Shown here: one piece after another, positions 50,822 to 60,031 of the stretch | How positions within the stretch are numbered: position 1 is the stretch's first letter | How the letters are laid out: every line of letters begins with the position of its first letter | Source: an uncultured Pseudomonadota bacterium | GTDB lineage: Bacteria > Myxococcota_A > UBA796 > CAJQPC01 | Direction of reading: 5' to 3' | DNA length: 64,000 nt | Assembly: GCA_913060515.1 (NCBI GenBank) | Contig: CAJXRZ010000010.1 | Location: 1 to 64,000, forward strand | Notes under the pieces: model-generated | Database searches by the model: none | What the model was told of the DNA's origin: nothing | The model's input: the letters and a program-made list of their open reading frames with translations, nothing else | Program-made: the position numbers and the translations under genes

Positions 50822-52047
50822 TCCCCCCACTTTCCGGCCATGAGCATGCGGTGGTCCAGGGGCAACTCTTCGCCTCGGACCAACATGTTCCAGTAGACCC
50901 ACTTAAATCCGAGCTTCCCCCAGTGGTTCACAGCGCTCTCTTCCAGCAGCGTGAAGGGGCCAATGCCTGGCAGTGGGAAGCGTCCGGGCAGCGGCTCGGT
51001 CTCGTAGTTGAAGTCGATGAGCAGGGCCTTTCCGTCCCCCGACTCGATGAAGCAGTTGGTGTGCCCATCGTAATCCTGGAGCATGGGCAGCCCCTCGACG
51101 AAGCGCACCACGTTCTCGACCAAGACCTCGCCTTGGAAGTGCGCCACCGCTCCCGCCTTCGAGGCCGGCAAGTCCGTGCAGTCCCCCAGGGCAAAGATGC
51201 TCTCAAAGTCCCGGCTCTGCAGGCTGTGCTTCCGCGTGGGCAAAAAGCCAGCGTAGTCCCCCATGCCCGAGGCACGAACGACCTCGTCTCCAGCATGGGA
51301 GGGCACCGTGACGAGCATGTCGTAGTCCAGCTCACGTCCATCGAAGCTCTGGAGCACCTTGCGCTCTCCGTCCACGTTGGAGCAGGCAAAGTCAGCCTGA
51401 ACCTCGATTCCCCGCTGGTCCATCATGCCGCCCAACATGGCCGAGGCCTTGGGCTTGGTGAAGACCCCAGAGAGCGGCGTGGCGTACACCAACTCCGTCT
51501 TCTCCCGCAGCCCCTTCTTGCGCAGCCAGGACTCCGCCAAGAAGGCGAACTCCAAGGGCGCCACTGGGCACTTGATGGGGTTCTCCACGATGTTGACCAC
51601 CAAGCGGCCACCCTCGAAGCGCTCCAAGGCGGCCCCCAGCTTGGTGGCCCCCTCCAAGCTGTAGAAGTCAAAGGCGCTCTCTTGCCAGCCTGGGCCGGTC
51701 AGCCCTTCGGTGCGCTCCGGCATGAGCTGGGCACCGGTGGCCACGATGAGCACTTGGTAGTCCAAGGCCGTGCCGTCCCCCAGAAAGACCCGCTTGTTCT
51801 CGGGCTCCACTCGGGTGGCGCCGCAGAGCCGCAGCTCCACCCTGGGGTCCAGCAAGCTCTTGCGAGAGCGCTGCACTTCCTCGGGCCGGTAGTCCCCGAA
51901 GGGAATGAACAGAAAACCTGGCTGATACAGGTGCACGTCGTCGCGGTCAATGACCGTGACAGTCCAGCTGGCATCCAGGCGTTTGACCAGCTTGTTGGAC
52001 ATCATGCTGCCCGCTGTTCCGCCGCCCAAAATGACGATGCGTTTCAT
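50818..52047 (-). CDS. Sulfide:quinone oxidoreductase-like flavoprotein
   Basis: This 409-residue FAD enzyme has the dinucleotide motif VILGGGTAGSMMSNKL at the N terminus, LIVATGAQLMPE and FALGDCTDLPASKAGAVAHFQ. Redox Cys candidates lie in NPIKCPVAPLEF (equivalent of the sulfide-reacting Cys of SQR) and TNCFIESGDG. It oxidises sulfide to polysulfide or persulfide at the inner membrane and passes electrons to quinone. The product could be handed to the DsrC/DsrE carriers encoded just downstream. The C-terminal helices (FTLLEESAVNHWGKLGFKWVYWNMLVRG) fit membrane attachment. Confidence 0.9.
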   Translation of the reverse strand: MKRIVILGGGTAGSMMSNKLVKRLDASWTVTVIDRDDVHLYQPGFLFIPFGDYRPEEVQRSRKSLLDPRVELRLCGATRVEPENKRVFLGDGTALDYQVLIVATGAQLMPERTEGLTGPGWQESAFDFYSLEGATKLGAALERFEGGRLVVNIVENPIKCPVAPLEFAFLAESWLRKKGLREKTELVYATPLSGVFTKPKASAMLGGMMDQRGIEVQADFACSNVDGERKVLQSFDGRELDYDMLVTVPSHAGDEVVRASGMGDYAGFLPTRKHSLQSRDFESIFALGDCTDLPASKAGAVAHFQGEVLVENVVRFVEGLPMLQDYDGHTNCFIESGDGKALLIDFNYETEPLPGRFPLPGIGPFTLLEESAVNHWGKLGFKWVYWNMLVRGEELPLDHRMLMAGKWGE

Positions 52048-52247
52048 GGTGACTCCCGGGCGCGCTGGAGGGCGCTCCTTGCGCGGAACATCTATTCGCG
52101 GCCAAGGTCCAAGACTGTGTGCGCCTGGGTCGGATCCTGCGCGAGATCAGGCTTTCCTCCACAAGCCCTTCCGCGCATCCTTCCCAAGATGGGAAGGGTA
52201 ATCCTTCCCCGCCCCCCATAGATCAGAGGCATCCAAAGGAGGAAGGC

Positions 52248-52727
52248 ATGATTCTGGAGAACGAAGTCCACGTGAAGGTCCCCGCAAGCCAAGCCTGGCA
52301 GCTGCTCGGAGAAGAGTTCGGCCAGATCGCCCAATGGGCCATTCCCATCACGGCATCTTCCTTGAATGGCCCGGTACAGGTGGGCACGACCCGCAGCTGT
52401 GAGATCTCCGGCTTTGGCCCCTTCCAGGCCTCCACCTTCACCGAAGAGCTGGTGCACTTCGACCGCGCCAGTCAGAGCTTCCGCTACGAGGCCCGCACTG
52501 GGCTCCCGCCCCTGATGACCCACGCAGAGAACCACTGGCAGGTGGAGGAGGCCGGCCCTGAGAGCTGTCGGGTGACCAGCCGCGCCAAGCTGGAGCTGGC
52601 CTGGTGGGCCTGGCCTGTCACTCCCTTGCTCAAGTTCCAGATCAAGCGCGACAGCAAGGGCTTTATGGAGCAGCTGCGCTACCGCCTGGAGGAAGGCGTA
52701 CCGCTTCCTGCCACAATGCCGCAGTGA
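52248..52727 (+). CDS. SRPBCC/polyketide-cyclase-like protein
   Basis: This 159-residue START/SRPBCC-fold protein begins ILENEVHVKVPASQAWQLLGEEFGQIAQWAIPI, has GPVQVGTTRSCEISGFG and THAENHWQVEEAGPESCRVTSRAKLEL, and ends in a long helix KGFMEQLRYRLEEG. It would bind a hydrophobic small ligand. ATG 52248 has GGAGG eight bases upstream. The open frame from 52119 is not supported. The XRE regulator follows 10 bases later, so the pair may be cotranscribed. Confidence 0.85.
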   Translation: MILENEVHVKVPASQAWQLLGEEFGQIAQWAIPITASSLNGPVQVGTTRSCEISGFGPFQASTFTEELVHFDRASQSFRYEARTGLPPLMTHAENHWQVEEAGPESCRVTSRAKLELAWWAWPVTPLLKFQIKRDSKGFMEQLRYRLEEGVPLPATMPQ

Positions 52728-52737
52728 GGATCCGAAC

Positions 52738-53568
52738 ATGAGCCTGAGCCCCTTCGGTCGGCAGCTACGCACTTGGCGCAAGCAGCGCGGCTTGAGCCAG
52801 CTGGAGCTCTCCCACCGTGCCGGGACGACCCCCCGCTATGTCTCCTTCATCGAGACAGGGCGGGCCCGCCCAGGCCAAGACTTGGTGCTGCGCATCGCCG
52901 CCGCGCTGCGCCTGTCTCTGCACGACCAGAACGCCCTCCTGGCCGCCGCCGGACTGAAGACGGCCTTCCCAAAGAGCAGCCTGAACGACGAGCAGATGGC
53001 CCCACTGCGCGCGGTCATCGACGAGATCATCGCCCGCCACGGCGACTACCCAGCTTGGGTCATGCAAGGCGGCATGAAGGTGCTGCGGGGCAACGCGGCC
53101 GGGGAGCGGCTGATGCCAGGCATGGCCGATCTCACCCCCACACAGATGGTGGAGAGTTGGTTTGCCCCGGGTCCGTTCCGCGAGACGGTGGAGAACTGGC
53201 AAGAGGTCGTGCTGGCCTCGTTGGCGGTGCTTCGCAAAGAGGTGGCCCAGCGGCCAGAGCCCGAGCTGGAGGCGGCCTTGTCCCTGGCGGAGCGACTGGC
53301 TTCAAAGACCAAACTCCCCATGGCCCCCACCTCCGGTCTGCCAGTGGCCTGCCCCATCTTCTTGATCGGCGGCCTGCGCGTTCCCACCATCGTGGCCGCC
53401 GTGCGCTTCGACCACGCGGTCACCGTCGCCGCACAGGACCTGCGGGTGGAGCTGATGTTCCCCACCGATGAGGTCGGAGAGCGCTTCTTCCGTGGGTTGG
53501 CAGACGCAGCCAAGCTGGAGAATCAGCCCGAAATCAGAAGCCCGAGCAGCGGCCCAAGCAGTCGTTGA
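52738..53568 (+). CDS. XRE-family regulator with MmyB-like ligand domain
   Basis: This 276-residue protein has an N-terminal helix-turn-helix (GRQLRTWRKQRGLSQLELSHRAGTTPRYVSFIETGRARPGQDLVLRIAAAL; residues 7-60). An MmyB-like PAS-type ligand-binding domain follows (HGDYPAWVMQGGMKVLRGNAAGERLMPGM and later). Family members respond to fatty-acid-like ligands. It may regulate the SRPBCC gene just upstream. Its 3' end overlaps the convergent lipoprotein gene by 35 bases. Confidence 0.9.
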   Translation: MSLSPFGRQLRTWRKQRGLSQLELSHRAGTTPRYVSFIETGRARPGQDLVLRIAAALRLSLHDQNALLAAAGLKTAFPKSSLNDEQMAPLRAVIDEIIARHGDYPAWVMQGGMKVLRGNAAGERLMPGMADLTPTQMVESWFAPGPFRETVENWQEVVLASLAVLRKEVAQRPEPELEAALSLAERLASKTKLPMAPTSGLPVACPIFLIGGLRVPTIVAAVRFDHAVTVAAQDLRVELMFPTDEVGERFFRGLADAAKLENQPEIRSPSSGPSSR

Positions 53569-54109
53569 CGATGGCCTCGGGCTCCGAGCTGTGCATCCAG
53601 CCCCAGGGCCCCCAGCCCAAGCGAACGCCGATGTAGGTCACGTTGGGCTGACCGAAACGCACCATGTACTCGATAGGCATGGAGACCACGACGGAGCCTT
53701 GGCGATCGCCGACCCGGATGCCCACAGCAGGCTCCAGATAGGGGCTGCCAATGCCCACCCTGAAGTCCTGACCCACCCACTCAAGCTGAGCCAGGGCTGC
53801 GCCGGCGCAGAGCACCGGCAGGTAGTTGGCCTTGGCGCGCACGGCACCGGCGCACACCTGAGGCCCCAAGGCGAAGGACTGCAGATCGGAGTGAAACTTG
53901 GTGTGCAAGCCAGCGCCGGCGACGATGGGGAACTCCCACTCCTCGTACTCCGGCGGCTCAAAGCCTTGGGGAGCCAGGGGCACAAAGCGCACGTCCACAG
54001 CCACGGCGGGCTGCGGGTCTTTGGCCATCGGTACCGAGACCCCCGGTGAGACGTCGGCCAACATGATGCAGCCGCTCAAGCTGCCCAGGAGGCTGAGCGC
54101 GAGCGTCAA
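53534..54109 (-). CDS. Lipoprotein of unknown function
   Basis: This 191-residue protein starts at TTG 54109, which overlaps the NlpC/P60 gene stop as TTGA. The lipoprotein signal is LTLALSLLGSLSGC. The mature part has beta-rich stretches (VAVDVRFVPLAP, VGIRVGDRQGSVVVSMPIEYMV, VTYIGVRLGWGPWGWM) and four further Cys near the middle and end. A small outer-membrane-associated barrel-like protein is possible, but no family is certain. It is coupled to the cell-wall hydrolase. Confidence 0.7.
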   Translation of the reverse strand: MTLALSLLGSLSGCIMLADVSPGVSVPMAKDPQPAVAVDVRFVPLAPQGFEPPEYEEWEFPIVAGAGLHTKFHSDLQSFALGPQVCAGAVRAKANYLPVLCAGAALAQLEWVGQDFRVGIGSPYLEPAVGIRVGDRQGSVVVSMPIEYMVRFGQPNVTYIGVRLGWGPWGWMHSSEPEAIVNDCLGRCSGF

Positions 54110-54876
54110 TTCTCGGCCAGGGCGTCGGTGCGCAGCTCGGGGGCAGCCCAAAAGCTGGCGCTGCCCACGAACATCTGTCCGGCCAAGTAGGGCGTGTTCT
54201 TGGAGTCGCCCTTCTTGCGGGCGCGCAGCCAGTCGTTCCACTCCTGACCCTCGGGGCCAAGGCGGTCCTCGGGGTGCTCGGGGTTCATCACGATGCGAAC
54301 CACACCCTTGGAGCCCTTGTGCACCATGTGAACGGTGCCGTCGCTGTCCACGGACTCCACCACGGCCACATGGGTGAGCTTGTCGTCCAAGCGCCCGTTC
54401 TTGTTGCGGTCATAGGTGTTGTCGAAGAACACCACGTCGCCCATCTTTGGGGGGCCGCCGTGCTCAACCCCAAGCTCTCGGGCCATATCCAGCAGCCCTT
54501 CCGAGTTCTGGCCGCGCAGGTCGATGCCCGCCTTGTAGTGCACCACGTTGACCAGGCCCGAACAGTCGTAGCGAAACTTCTCCCCGCTGCAGCTCATCAC
54601 CGTCTTGCCCACGTAGTGCCCAGCGGCGTCCGCCACGCCCTGCCCGCTGCCTTTCAAGGCCCGGCGTGGCTTCCAGCTCTTCTCTTTGGAAGAGGGCGCT
54701 GCCTGCGCGTCTGGGGGCTCCACATGCACCACAGCTTCTCGCTCGGGCTGCTCAGCGCCACCCCGCCACGGCCCCGAGGTCTGGTTGGGCGTGTCCACGG
54801 CCTTGCCCAGCGAACGAGTCGGTCCGGGGTAGCGAAACACTGGCGCACAGGCCAGCAACAGCGAGAAGAGCAGCAT
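54106..54876 (-). CDS. NlpC/P60-type cell-wall hydrolase lipoprotein
   Basis: This 256-residue lipoprotein has the signal MLLFSLLLAC (Cys10), a low-complexity spacer, then a papain-like NlpC/P60/CHAP-type domain. Cys105 lies in RYDCSGLVN, GDVVFFDN follows, and His169 lies in LTHVAVVES, with a further His near 183-186 (VHMVHK), completing a Cys-His-His triad. Such enzymes cleave peptidoglycan stem peptides in the periplasm. A DRNKNGRLDDK insert between Cys and His resembles a calcium-loop sequence. Confidence 0.87.
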   Translation of the reverse strand: MLLFSLLLACAPVFRYPGPTRSLGKAVDTPNQTSGPWRGGAEQPEREAVVHVEPPDAQAAPSSKEKSWKPRRALKGSGQGVADAAGHYVGKTVMSCSGEKFRYDCSGLVNVVHYKAGIDLRGQNSEGLLDMARELGVEHGGPPKMGDVVFFDNTYDRNKNGRLDDKLTHVAVVESVDSDGTVHMVHKGSKGVVRIVMNPEHPEDRLGPEGQEWNDWLRARKKGDSKNTPYLAGQMFVGSASFWAAPELRTDALAEN

Positions 54877-54954
54877 CAGCGAACACCTTGAACTCTTGAC
54901 GTGGCAAGTGTCAAGTAAAAGAAGGACTTGAACTTACCCTGGAGGGTGAGTCGC

Positions 54955-55614
54955 TCAGCGCTCTGGGTCTTGGCCGATTCGCCCCCAGCTTGGGCGCTGG
55001 ACCTGTTCCAGGTATGCGGCACCCAGCTCTTCACCGAGCACACCGACCACTTGCATCTCAAAGGCATCTGCCACCGCCCTCATGTGCTCCCTACGGGCAT
55101 CAGGCTCCATTCCTTCACCGGCAAAGGCCTCGCCCATGGCCTCAAAGCGCAGATCGATGGCCTCCTCAACGCCCGTCACCTCCTCCTCGGAGAGCTCGTT
55201 CTCCTCGGCGAAGGCATCCAAGCTCTCCAGCGAGCCGGCGTGGCGCTCCTCCATTCGTGCGAGGAAGCGCTCCTCGCGCTCTTGGGCCAGCTCTTGTCGG
55301 GCCAGCTCCAGCGACTCCTCGCTGACCTGAACTGGAGGGGCATCCTCGGCCCGGTCCGCCGAGCCCTCCTGCGGCCCAAAACCAGCTGAACCAGCCCCTC
55401 CTCGCCCACCTCTGGGACCCATTCCCAGCCCCTTTTGAAGCCCCTTTCCACGACCCATTCGGGCCCCCTCTTCTTGGCCCTGCCCGCTCTGTGGGCCCTC
55501 CGCACTCAGAGCATGGCTCTTTGGGCCCGGCGCCGAGTCGGCGGTCCACCAGGTGACCCCCCATCCGATGCACGCAATCGCCGTCGCCACACGCCAAAAC
55601 CAGAGCTCTTTCAT
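54955..55614 (-). CDS. Membrane-anchored or secreted acidic protein, unknown
   Basis: This 219-residue protein has an N-terminal hydrophobic segment (FWRVATAIACIGWGVTWW), a Gly/Arg/Met-rich low-complexity stretch (residues 50-80) and an acidic helical C-terminal half (ESLELARQELAQEREERFLARMEERH, LSEEEVTGVEEAIDLRFEAMGEAF). The heptad-like helices suggest a periplasmic sensor or chaperone of CpxP/Spy style, but no motif proves it. It stands alone, between the NlpC/P60 and M23 genes. Confidence 0.65.
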   Translation of the reverse strand: MKELWFWRVATAIACIGWGVTWWTADSAPGPKSHALSAEGPQSGQGQEEGARMGRGKGLQKGLGMGPRGGRGGAGSAGFGPQEGSADRAEDAPPVQVSEESLELARQELAQEREERFLARMEERHAGSLESLDAFAEENELSEEEVTGVEEAIDLRFEAMGEAFAGEGMEPDARREHMRAVADAFEMQVVGVLGEELGAAYLEQVQRPSWGRIGQDPER

Positions 55615-55754
55615 TGGGGGAGGCTATCACCTCATGGAGCGGAGACTCGACGCTTCCCGAAAAGGAACACCACCCAACTGGACTGGGGTGCCGCGGCCAA
55701 GGCACAGGCGCAGAGGTGCAGGAATGGAAGAAGTGAGGCGACCCGAAGCGACAC

Positions 55755-56348
55755 TCAAGGCCGGTGGGCCTCGATGAACACCGTCGGGTCCACCCACCCC
55801 AGCTTGTCCTTGGCGTAGCCAGGGCCAACCTGGCCTCCCACCACACTGCGAATCTCGAAGTGGAGGTGGGCGGCGTAGCGCCCCTGACAGTTGCCGATGG
55901 TGCCCAACTCCTGGCCGCGCTCGACCTCGCTCCCCACGGGGACTGAGAAGCTGTCCAGGTGTCCGTAGAGCGACTCCACCCAGGGTCCCTGCTCTCCCAC
56001 GCGGTGCACCACAATCATCACCTTGCACCAGCCGATCCCTGCATCTTCGGCGTAGCGAACGTAGCCGTCTGCGGCGGCAGTGACGGGGTCCCCCAAGTCT
56101 GAGTCCCCTCCCCCACGGCCGTTCCAGTCGCTGCCCAAGTGGTCGTTGCGGCCGAAGGGCTGGGCATCGTAGTAGGCCTGGGCGTCCGGCTGTCCAACAG
56201 GGAAATCAAAGCCGTCGGCCACAGCGAGCTCAGCCCAAGGCGGCTGGGTTTCCAGGGGCACCGTGGCCTCGACTGGGGGGGCTTCTTGAGCGAGCACCCC
56301 AGCGGTGGCCATGAAGGCGAGCAGGGAGAGGGTTGCAAAGCGGCGCAT
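55755..56348 (-). CDS. M23 (LytM) family metallopeptidase
   Basis: This 197-residue secreted protein has a signal peptide (MRRFATLSLLAFMATAGVLA). The LytM zinc site is complete: His70 and Asp74 in NDHLGSDW, His130 in YGHLD, and His161/His163 in AAHLHFEI. It would cut peptidoglycan cross-bridges or act as a periplasmic endopeptidase. It lies 44 bases downstream of pilT on the same strand and may be cotranscribed, fitting a need to open the wall around a pilus machine. Confidence 0.92.
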   Translation of the reverse strand: MRRFATLSLLAFMATAGVLAQEAPPVEATVPLETQPPWAELAVADGFDFPVGQPDAQAYYDAQPFGRNDHLGSDWNGRGGGDSDLGDPVTAAADGYVRYAEDAGIGWCKVMIVVHRVGEQGPWVESLYGHLDSFSVPVGSEVERGQELGTIGNCQGRYAAHLHFEIRSVVGGQVGPGYAKDKLGWVDPTVFIEAHRP

Positions 56349-56391
56349 GGCCTCTCTGGACCCTCGCCTGCTGTTTTGGTTCCCTCAGGCT

Positions 56392-57486
56392 TCAGTGCCC
56401 GCCGACATCCTCGGGCGTCTCCACGCCGCGCTCCTCCAGCCAAGTGCGCATCAGGTCCTTGTCCAAGGCCTTCTCCAGGGCGGCCAAGGGCTCGATCACC
56501 TCCTGGTCCACCAGCTTGCGTAGGGAGTCGTCCATTCCAATCATCCCTCTGGAGCGACCTTGGGAGATCAACCCGGAGATCTGATGGGTCTTGCCCTCAC
56601 GGACCAAGCTCGTGAAGGCCGGTGAGCCGAAGAGCACCTCGATCGCGGCGACCCGTCCCCCCTTCTTTCGACGCAGCAGCTGCTGAGAGAGGATGCCCTT
56701 GGTGACCGCGCCGACGATGTTTCGCACGCTCTCCTGCCGCTCCACGGGGAAGACGTTCACGATGCGGTCCACGGTCTTGGCGGCCGAGTTGGTGTGCAGA
56801 GTTCCGAAGACCAGAACCCCCGTCTCCGCGGCGTTTAGGGCCATCTCGATGGTCTCCTGGTCCCGCATCTCACCGACCAGAATGCAGTCCGGGTCTTCGC
56901 GAACGGCGGCCTTTAGAGCGGAGCGGAAGCTCTTGGAGTGCGGCCCAACCTCTCGCTGAGAGACCAGGGCGGTGGCCGACTTGTGCACAAACTCAATGGG
57001 GTCTTCGATGGTGACAAAGTGCATGGGCCGGTTGTGGTTCATCTCGTGGATGATGCCGGCCAAGGTGGTGCTCTTGCCGGAGCCGGTCGGACCGGTGACC
57101 AGCACCAAGCCACCCGTGAGCTTGGTCAGGCTGTGAACGGCGGCCGGCATGCCGAGCTGCTCCAAGGTCATGATCTTGGTGGGGATGATGCGCATGACCG
57201 CCGCCATGCCGCGCTGTTGCCGGAAGAGGTTCACTCGAAAGCGCGCAATTCCAGGCACTTCGTAGGCAAAATCCGCGTCCCCGTGCTCCATGTAGCTCTG
57301 CCAGAGGTGCGGCGGCGTGGCCGGACGCATCAGGCCTTCAAAGTCGTTGTCGTCCAGGACTCGGAAGCGGATGGGCTCCATGCGGCCGGAGAGGCGGAAG
57401 ATGGGCGGGCGACCCACGGACAGGTGCAGGTCGCTGGCTCCGCGGTCCTTCATCAGCTTGAGGAAGCGGTCGATTCGGCGGCTCAT
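56392..57486 (-). CDS. pilT: PilT-type pilus retraction ATPase
   Basis: This 364-residue ATPase powers type IV pilus retraction from the inner membrane. The N-terminal PilT domain reads ASDLHLSVGRPPIFRLSGRM. Walker A is GPTGSGKSTT at about 131-140, the Asp box is FVTIEDPIEFVH, Walker B is CILVGEMRDQETI, and the His box is VFGTLHTNSAAKTVDRIV. The region equal to the AIRNLIRE motif reads AFTSLVREGK and is degenerate, so this may be a PilU-like or regulatory copy. Its start overlaps the HEAT-PilT gene stop as ATGA. Confidence 0.93.
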   Translation of the reverse strand: MSRRIDRFLKLMKDRGASDLHLSVGRPPIFRLSGRMEPIRFRVLDDNDFEGLMRPATPPHLWQSYMEHGDADFAYEVPGIARFRVNLFRQQRGMAAVMRIIPTKIMTLEQLGMPAAVHSLTKLTGGLVLVTGPTGSGKSTTLAGIIHEMNHNRPMHFVTIEDPIEFVHKSATALVSQREVGPHSKSFRSALKAAVREDPDCILVGEMRDQETIEMALNAAETGVLVFGTLHTNSAAKTVDRIVNVFPVERQESVRNIVGAVTKGILSQQLLRRKKGGRVAAIEVLFGSPAFTSLVREGKTHQISGLISQGRSRGMIGMDDSLRKLVDQEVIEPLAALEKALDKDLMRTWLEERGVETPEDVGGH

Positions 57487-59975
57487 GGCGTTGGCTCCTT
57501 CTCAAGGGCCACGCTCTTGGCTTGGGCCAAGAAGTCGGGGTCACACCAAGGCTCAAAGGTCTCTTGTTTCTTCGCTTTGGTCCACGCCATCTCGGCGGTG
57601 ATCATGTTGGCCTCGTAGAGCTCGACCAGGGCCATGTCCACGGTCTGCATGCCCACGTGGGCGCCGATCTGCATCATCGAGGCGATCTGGAAGGTCTTGT
57701 TGTCGCGGATCAGGTTTCCGATGCTGGGCGTGCCCTTGAGGACCTCGAAGATGGCCATGCGGCCCTTTCCATCTTTGCGCGGGATGAGCTGCTGGCTGAT
57801 GACGTACTTGAGCGACTCGGAGAGGGCCATTCTCACCTGCTGCTGCTCATCGGGAGGGAAGCTGGTGACCAAGCGGTCGATGGTCTGAACGGCCGAGGTC
57901 GTGTGCATGGTGGCGATGACCAGGTGGCCCGTCTCCGCGGCGCTCAGGGCCATACGTGTGACGTCCGCATCCCGCAGCTCCCCGACCACGATGACGTCCG
58001 GGTCCTGACGCAGAGCCCCTCGAAGCGCCCGGGCAAAGGAGTCGGTGTGTCCGCCAATCTCCCGCTGGTTGACCAGAGAGTTCTTGACCGGATGCACGAA
58101 CTCGACGGGATCCTCGATGGTGAGGATGTGCTCGGGTTTGGTCTCGTTGATCAGGTTGATGATGGCGGCCAGGGTGGTCGACTTGCCCGATCCAGCAGGC
58201 CCGGAGACCACGATGATGCCCTGGTGGTAGTCCAGCAGCTCCGTCAGGCGACCCGGGATGCGCAGGTCGGCGAAGGTCGGCGGCGTGTTGGGGATGACCC
58301 GGAAGGTCGCGCACAGCCCCAGGCGCTGCTCAAAGGCGTTGGCCCGATAGCGCCCAACCTCCGGAATCGCGTAGCAGTAGTCCACCTCGCCGGTGTCCTT
58401 CAAGATGCCGCGCTGCCGCTCATCCAGGGTGGTGAGCACGCTCTTGCGCACCTGCTCGGCGCTCAGGGCCTTGAGCTTGAGGCGCTCCAGCTTGCCGCCG
58501 ATGCGCACCAGGGGGGGCTCGCCGGAGCTCAGATGCAGATCGCTGGCCCCCATCTCCCGAATGGTGGCCAAGAGGCGGTCCACCGGGCTGCTCAAGGCCC
58601 CCGCTTTGACGGCGCTGGCGACATCGCCGGTGCTGCTCTTCAGGTTCAAGCGCGTCGACATTGCCCGCTCGGTCTCGGCGGCGAGGGTGCGGATCTCGGT
58701 GGAAGGGTCCTTCTGCTGAACGGCACGCAGGATGGGAAAGAGGCGCTGGTCGGAGAAGGAGCCCAGCGCCCTGACCACTGCGCGGCGAACCTCCACTCGG
58801 TCACTGCGCAAGAGCTGGGTGAGGGGCTTCAGAGACTTGGGGGAGCCGATCTTGGCCAGGGCGTCGATGGCACCCCAGCGGGTGTCCTCGTCCGAGAGGG
58901 CCTGAACCAGCGGCCCAACCGCGCGCTCATCCCCAAGGCGGCCGAGGGTCTCGCAGGCGATGATCCGCAACCACCAGTCGGGGTCCTTGAGCAGCTGGCA
59001 GACGGGCTCGACCAGCCGTGGGTCATCGAACTGCTCAGCCAAGACCAAGGCGCCGGTGCGCACCTGCTCATCGTCGTGCTGCAGAAGCTCCAGCGCGGGA
59101 TGAAGCACCTGGTCGCCAAAGGTCTGGAGCGTCTCCAAGATGCGCGTGCGCAGCCACCCCACCAGCTCCCTGGAGGCGACGAGCACCTCCTCCAGAATCT
59201 CCTTGGGTTCCCCGGTCTCGAGCAGGATCTCCACGCTTACACGGCGCGTGGTGTCCTCGCCCCCGGAGAGAAGCGTAAGCATCTTGCGGCGCATGGCCAC
59301 CGGGTCGCGCCGAGCTTGCTTCCGCATGTAGCTCACGGCGATCTCCCGCTGGGTGGCATCGCCGCCCCCAAAGGCCTCGAGCATCACCCCGACGACCGCG
59401 TCCCCCTCTTGCTCACTGAGGGCCTGAAGCGCCATCTGGGCCAGGCGGGCATCCTCACTGGCTGCCAACTCCACCAACAGGTCTTGAATCTCATTGGGGT
59501 CGTCCTCCTGGAGCAGACGCTGCAGGGCTGTCATGCGGTAGGAGGCCGGGGCTTCTCGGGTGGCCCGCTGGAGGTAGTGGACCTTCTTCTCTCCCCCCAT
59601 GGACAGCGCCAAATCCCAGGCACTACGCCGCTCTTTTGGGTCTTTGGCTTGGAGTAGGGTCTCGATGACCTCGGCCATCAACACCGGTGGCAGGCGCGCG
59701 AAGAGCCTTTGCACGTAGGCCTTGATGTGACGCGGTTTCCCGTCCGAGGCCTTTACGAGCGCCATCACGCTCTTGGGCTCAGCCCCTTCCAGGAACTTGT
59801 CTGCCCCCACAGCGCGCACGCTGGCTTGGCGGTGCCAGAGCAGGTTGATCACATCCTCGGGCTTGAGCTTGGTCTCCCGCAGCTCGGCCACCATGGCGGC
59901 GCGCTCGTCATCATCTCGCCACTTGCTGGCTTGCACATCGGCGAGCAGGGAACGCTTGCGAGAAAAGAGCGGCAT
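57483..59975 (-). CDS. HEAT-repeat/PilT fusion ATPase
   Basis: This 830-residue protein has about 440 N-terminal residues of helical HEAT-like repeats (for example LVEPVCQLLKDPDWWLRIIACETLGRLGDERAVGPLVQAL). A complete PilT ATPase follows (ASDLHLSSGEPPLVRIGGKL; Walker A GPAGSGKSTT; ILTIEDPVEFVH; VIVVGELRDADVTRMAL; VIATMHTTSAVQTIDRLV). The motif equivalent to AIRNLIRE reads SIGNLIRDNK. HEAT repeats are protein-binding scaffolds, so this ATPase is probably docked to a partner other than, or in addition to, the standard PilC platform. It sits upstream of and overlaps pilT, and 56 bases downstream of the YfcC-like gene. Confidence 0.93.
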   Translation of the reverse strand: MPLFSRKRSLLADVQASKWRDDDERAAMVAELRETKLKPEDVINLLWHRQASVRAVGADKFLEGAEPKSVMALVKASDGKPRHIKAYVQRLFARLPPVLMAEVIETLLQAKDPKERRSAWDLALSMGGEKKVHYLQRATREAPASYRMTALQRLLQEDDPNEIQDLLVELAASEDARLAQMALQALSEQEGDAVVGVMLEAFGGGDATQREIAVSYMRKQARRDPVAMRRKMLTLLSGGEDTTRRVSVEILLETGEPKEILEEVLVASRELVGWLRTRILETLQTFGDQVLHPALELLQHDDEQVRTGALVLAEQFDDPRLVEPVCQLLKDPDWWLRIIACETLGRLGDERAVGPLVQALSDEDTRWGAIDALAKIGSPKSLKPLTQLLRSDRVEVRRAVVRALGSFSDQRLFPILRAVQQKDPSTEIRTLAAETERAMSTRLNLKSSTGDVASAVKAGALSSPVDRLLATIREMGASDLHLSSGEPPLVRIGGKLERLKLKALSAEQVRKSVLTTLDERQRGILKDTGEVDYCYAIPEVGRYRANAFEQRLGLCATFRVIPNTPPTFADLRIPGRLTELLDYHQGIIVVSGPAGSGKSTTLAAIINLINETKPEHILTIEDPVEFVHPVKNSLVNQREIGGHTDSFARALRGALRQDPDVIVVGELRDADVTRMALSAAETGHLVIATMHTTSAVQTIDRLVTSFPPDEQQQVRMALSESLKYVISQQLIPRKDGKGRMAIFEVLKGTPSIGNLIRDNKTFQIASMMQIGAHVGMQTVDMALVELYEANMITAEMAWTKAKKQETFEPWCDPDFLAQAKSVALEKEPTP

Positions 59976-60031
59976 CCAGACTCCGGTTTGGCCAAGGATG
60001 ATGCCATGCCGGAGCTAGCGGACCGAGCACT

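Noticed and set aside
57522-59657. 711-codon plus-strand open frame
   Set aside because: Antisense shadow of the HEAT-PilT gene; no protein-like motifs.
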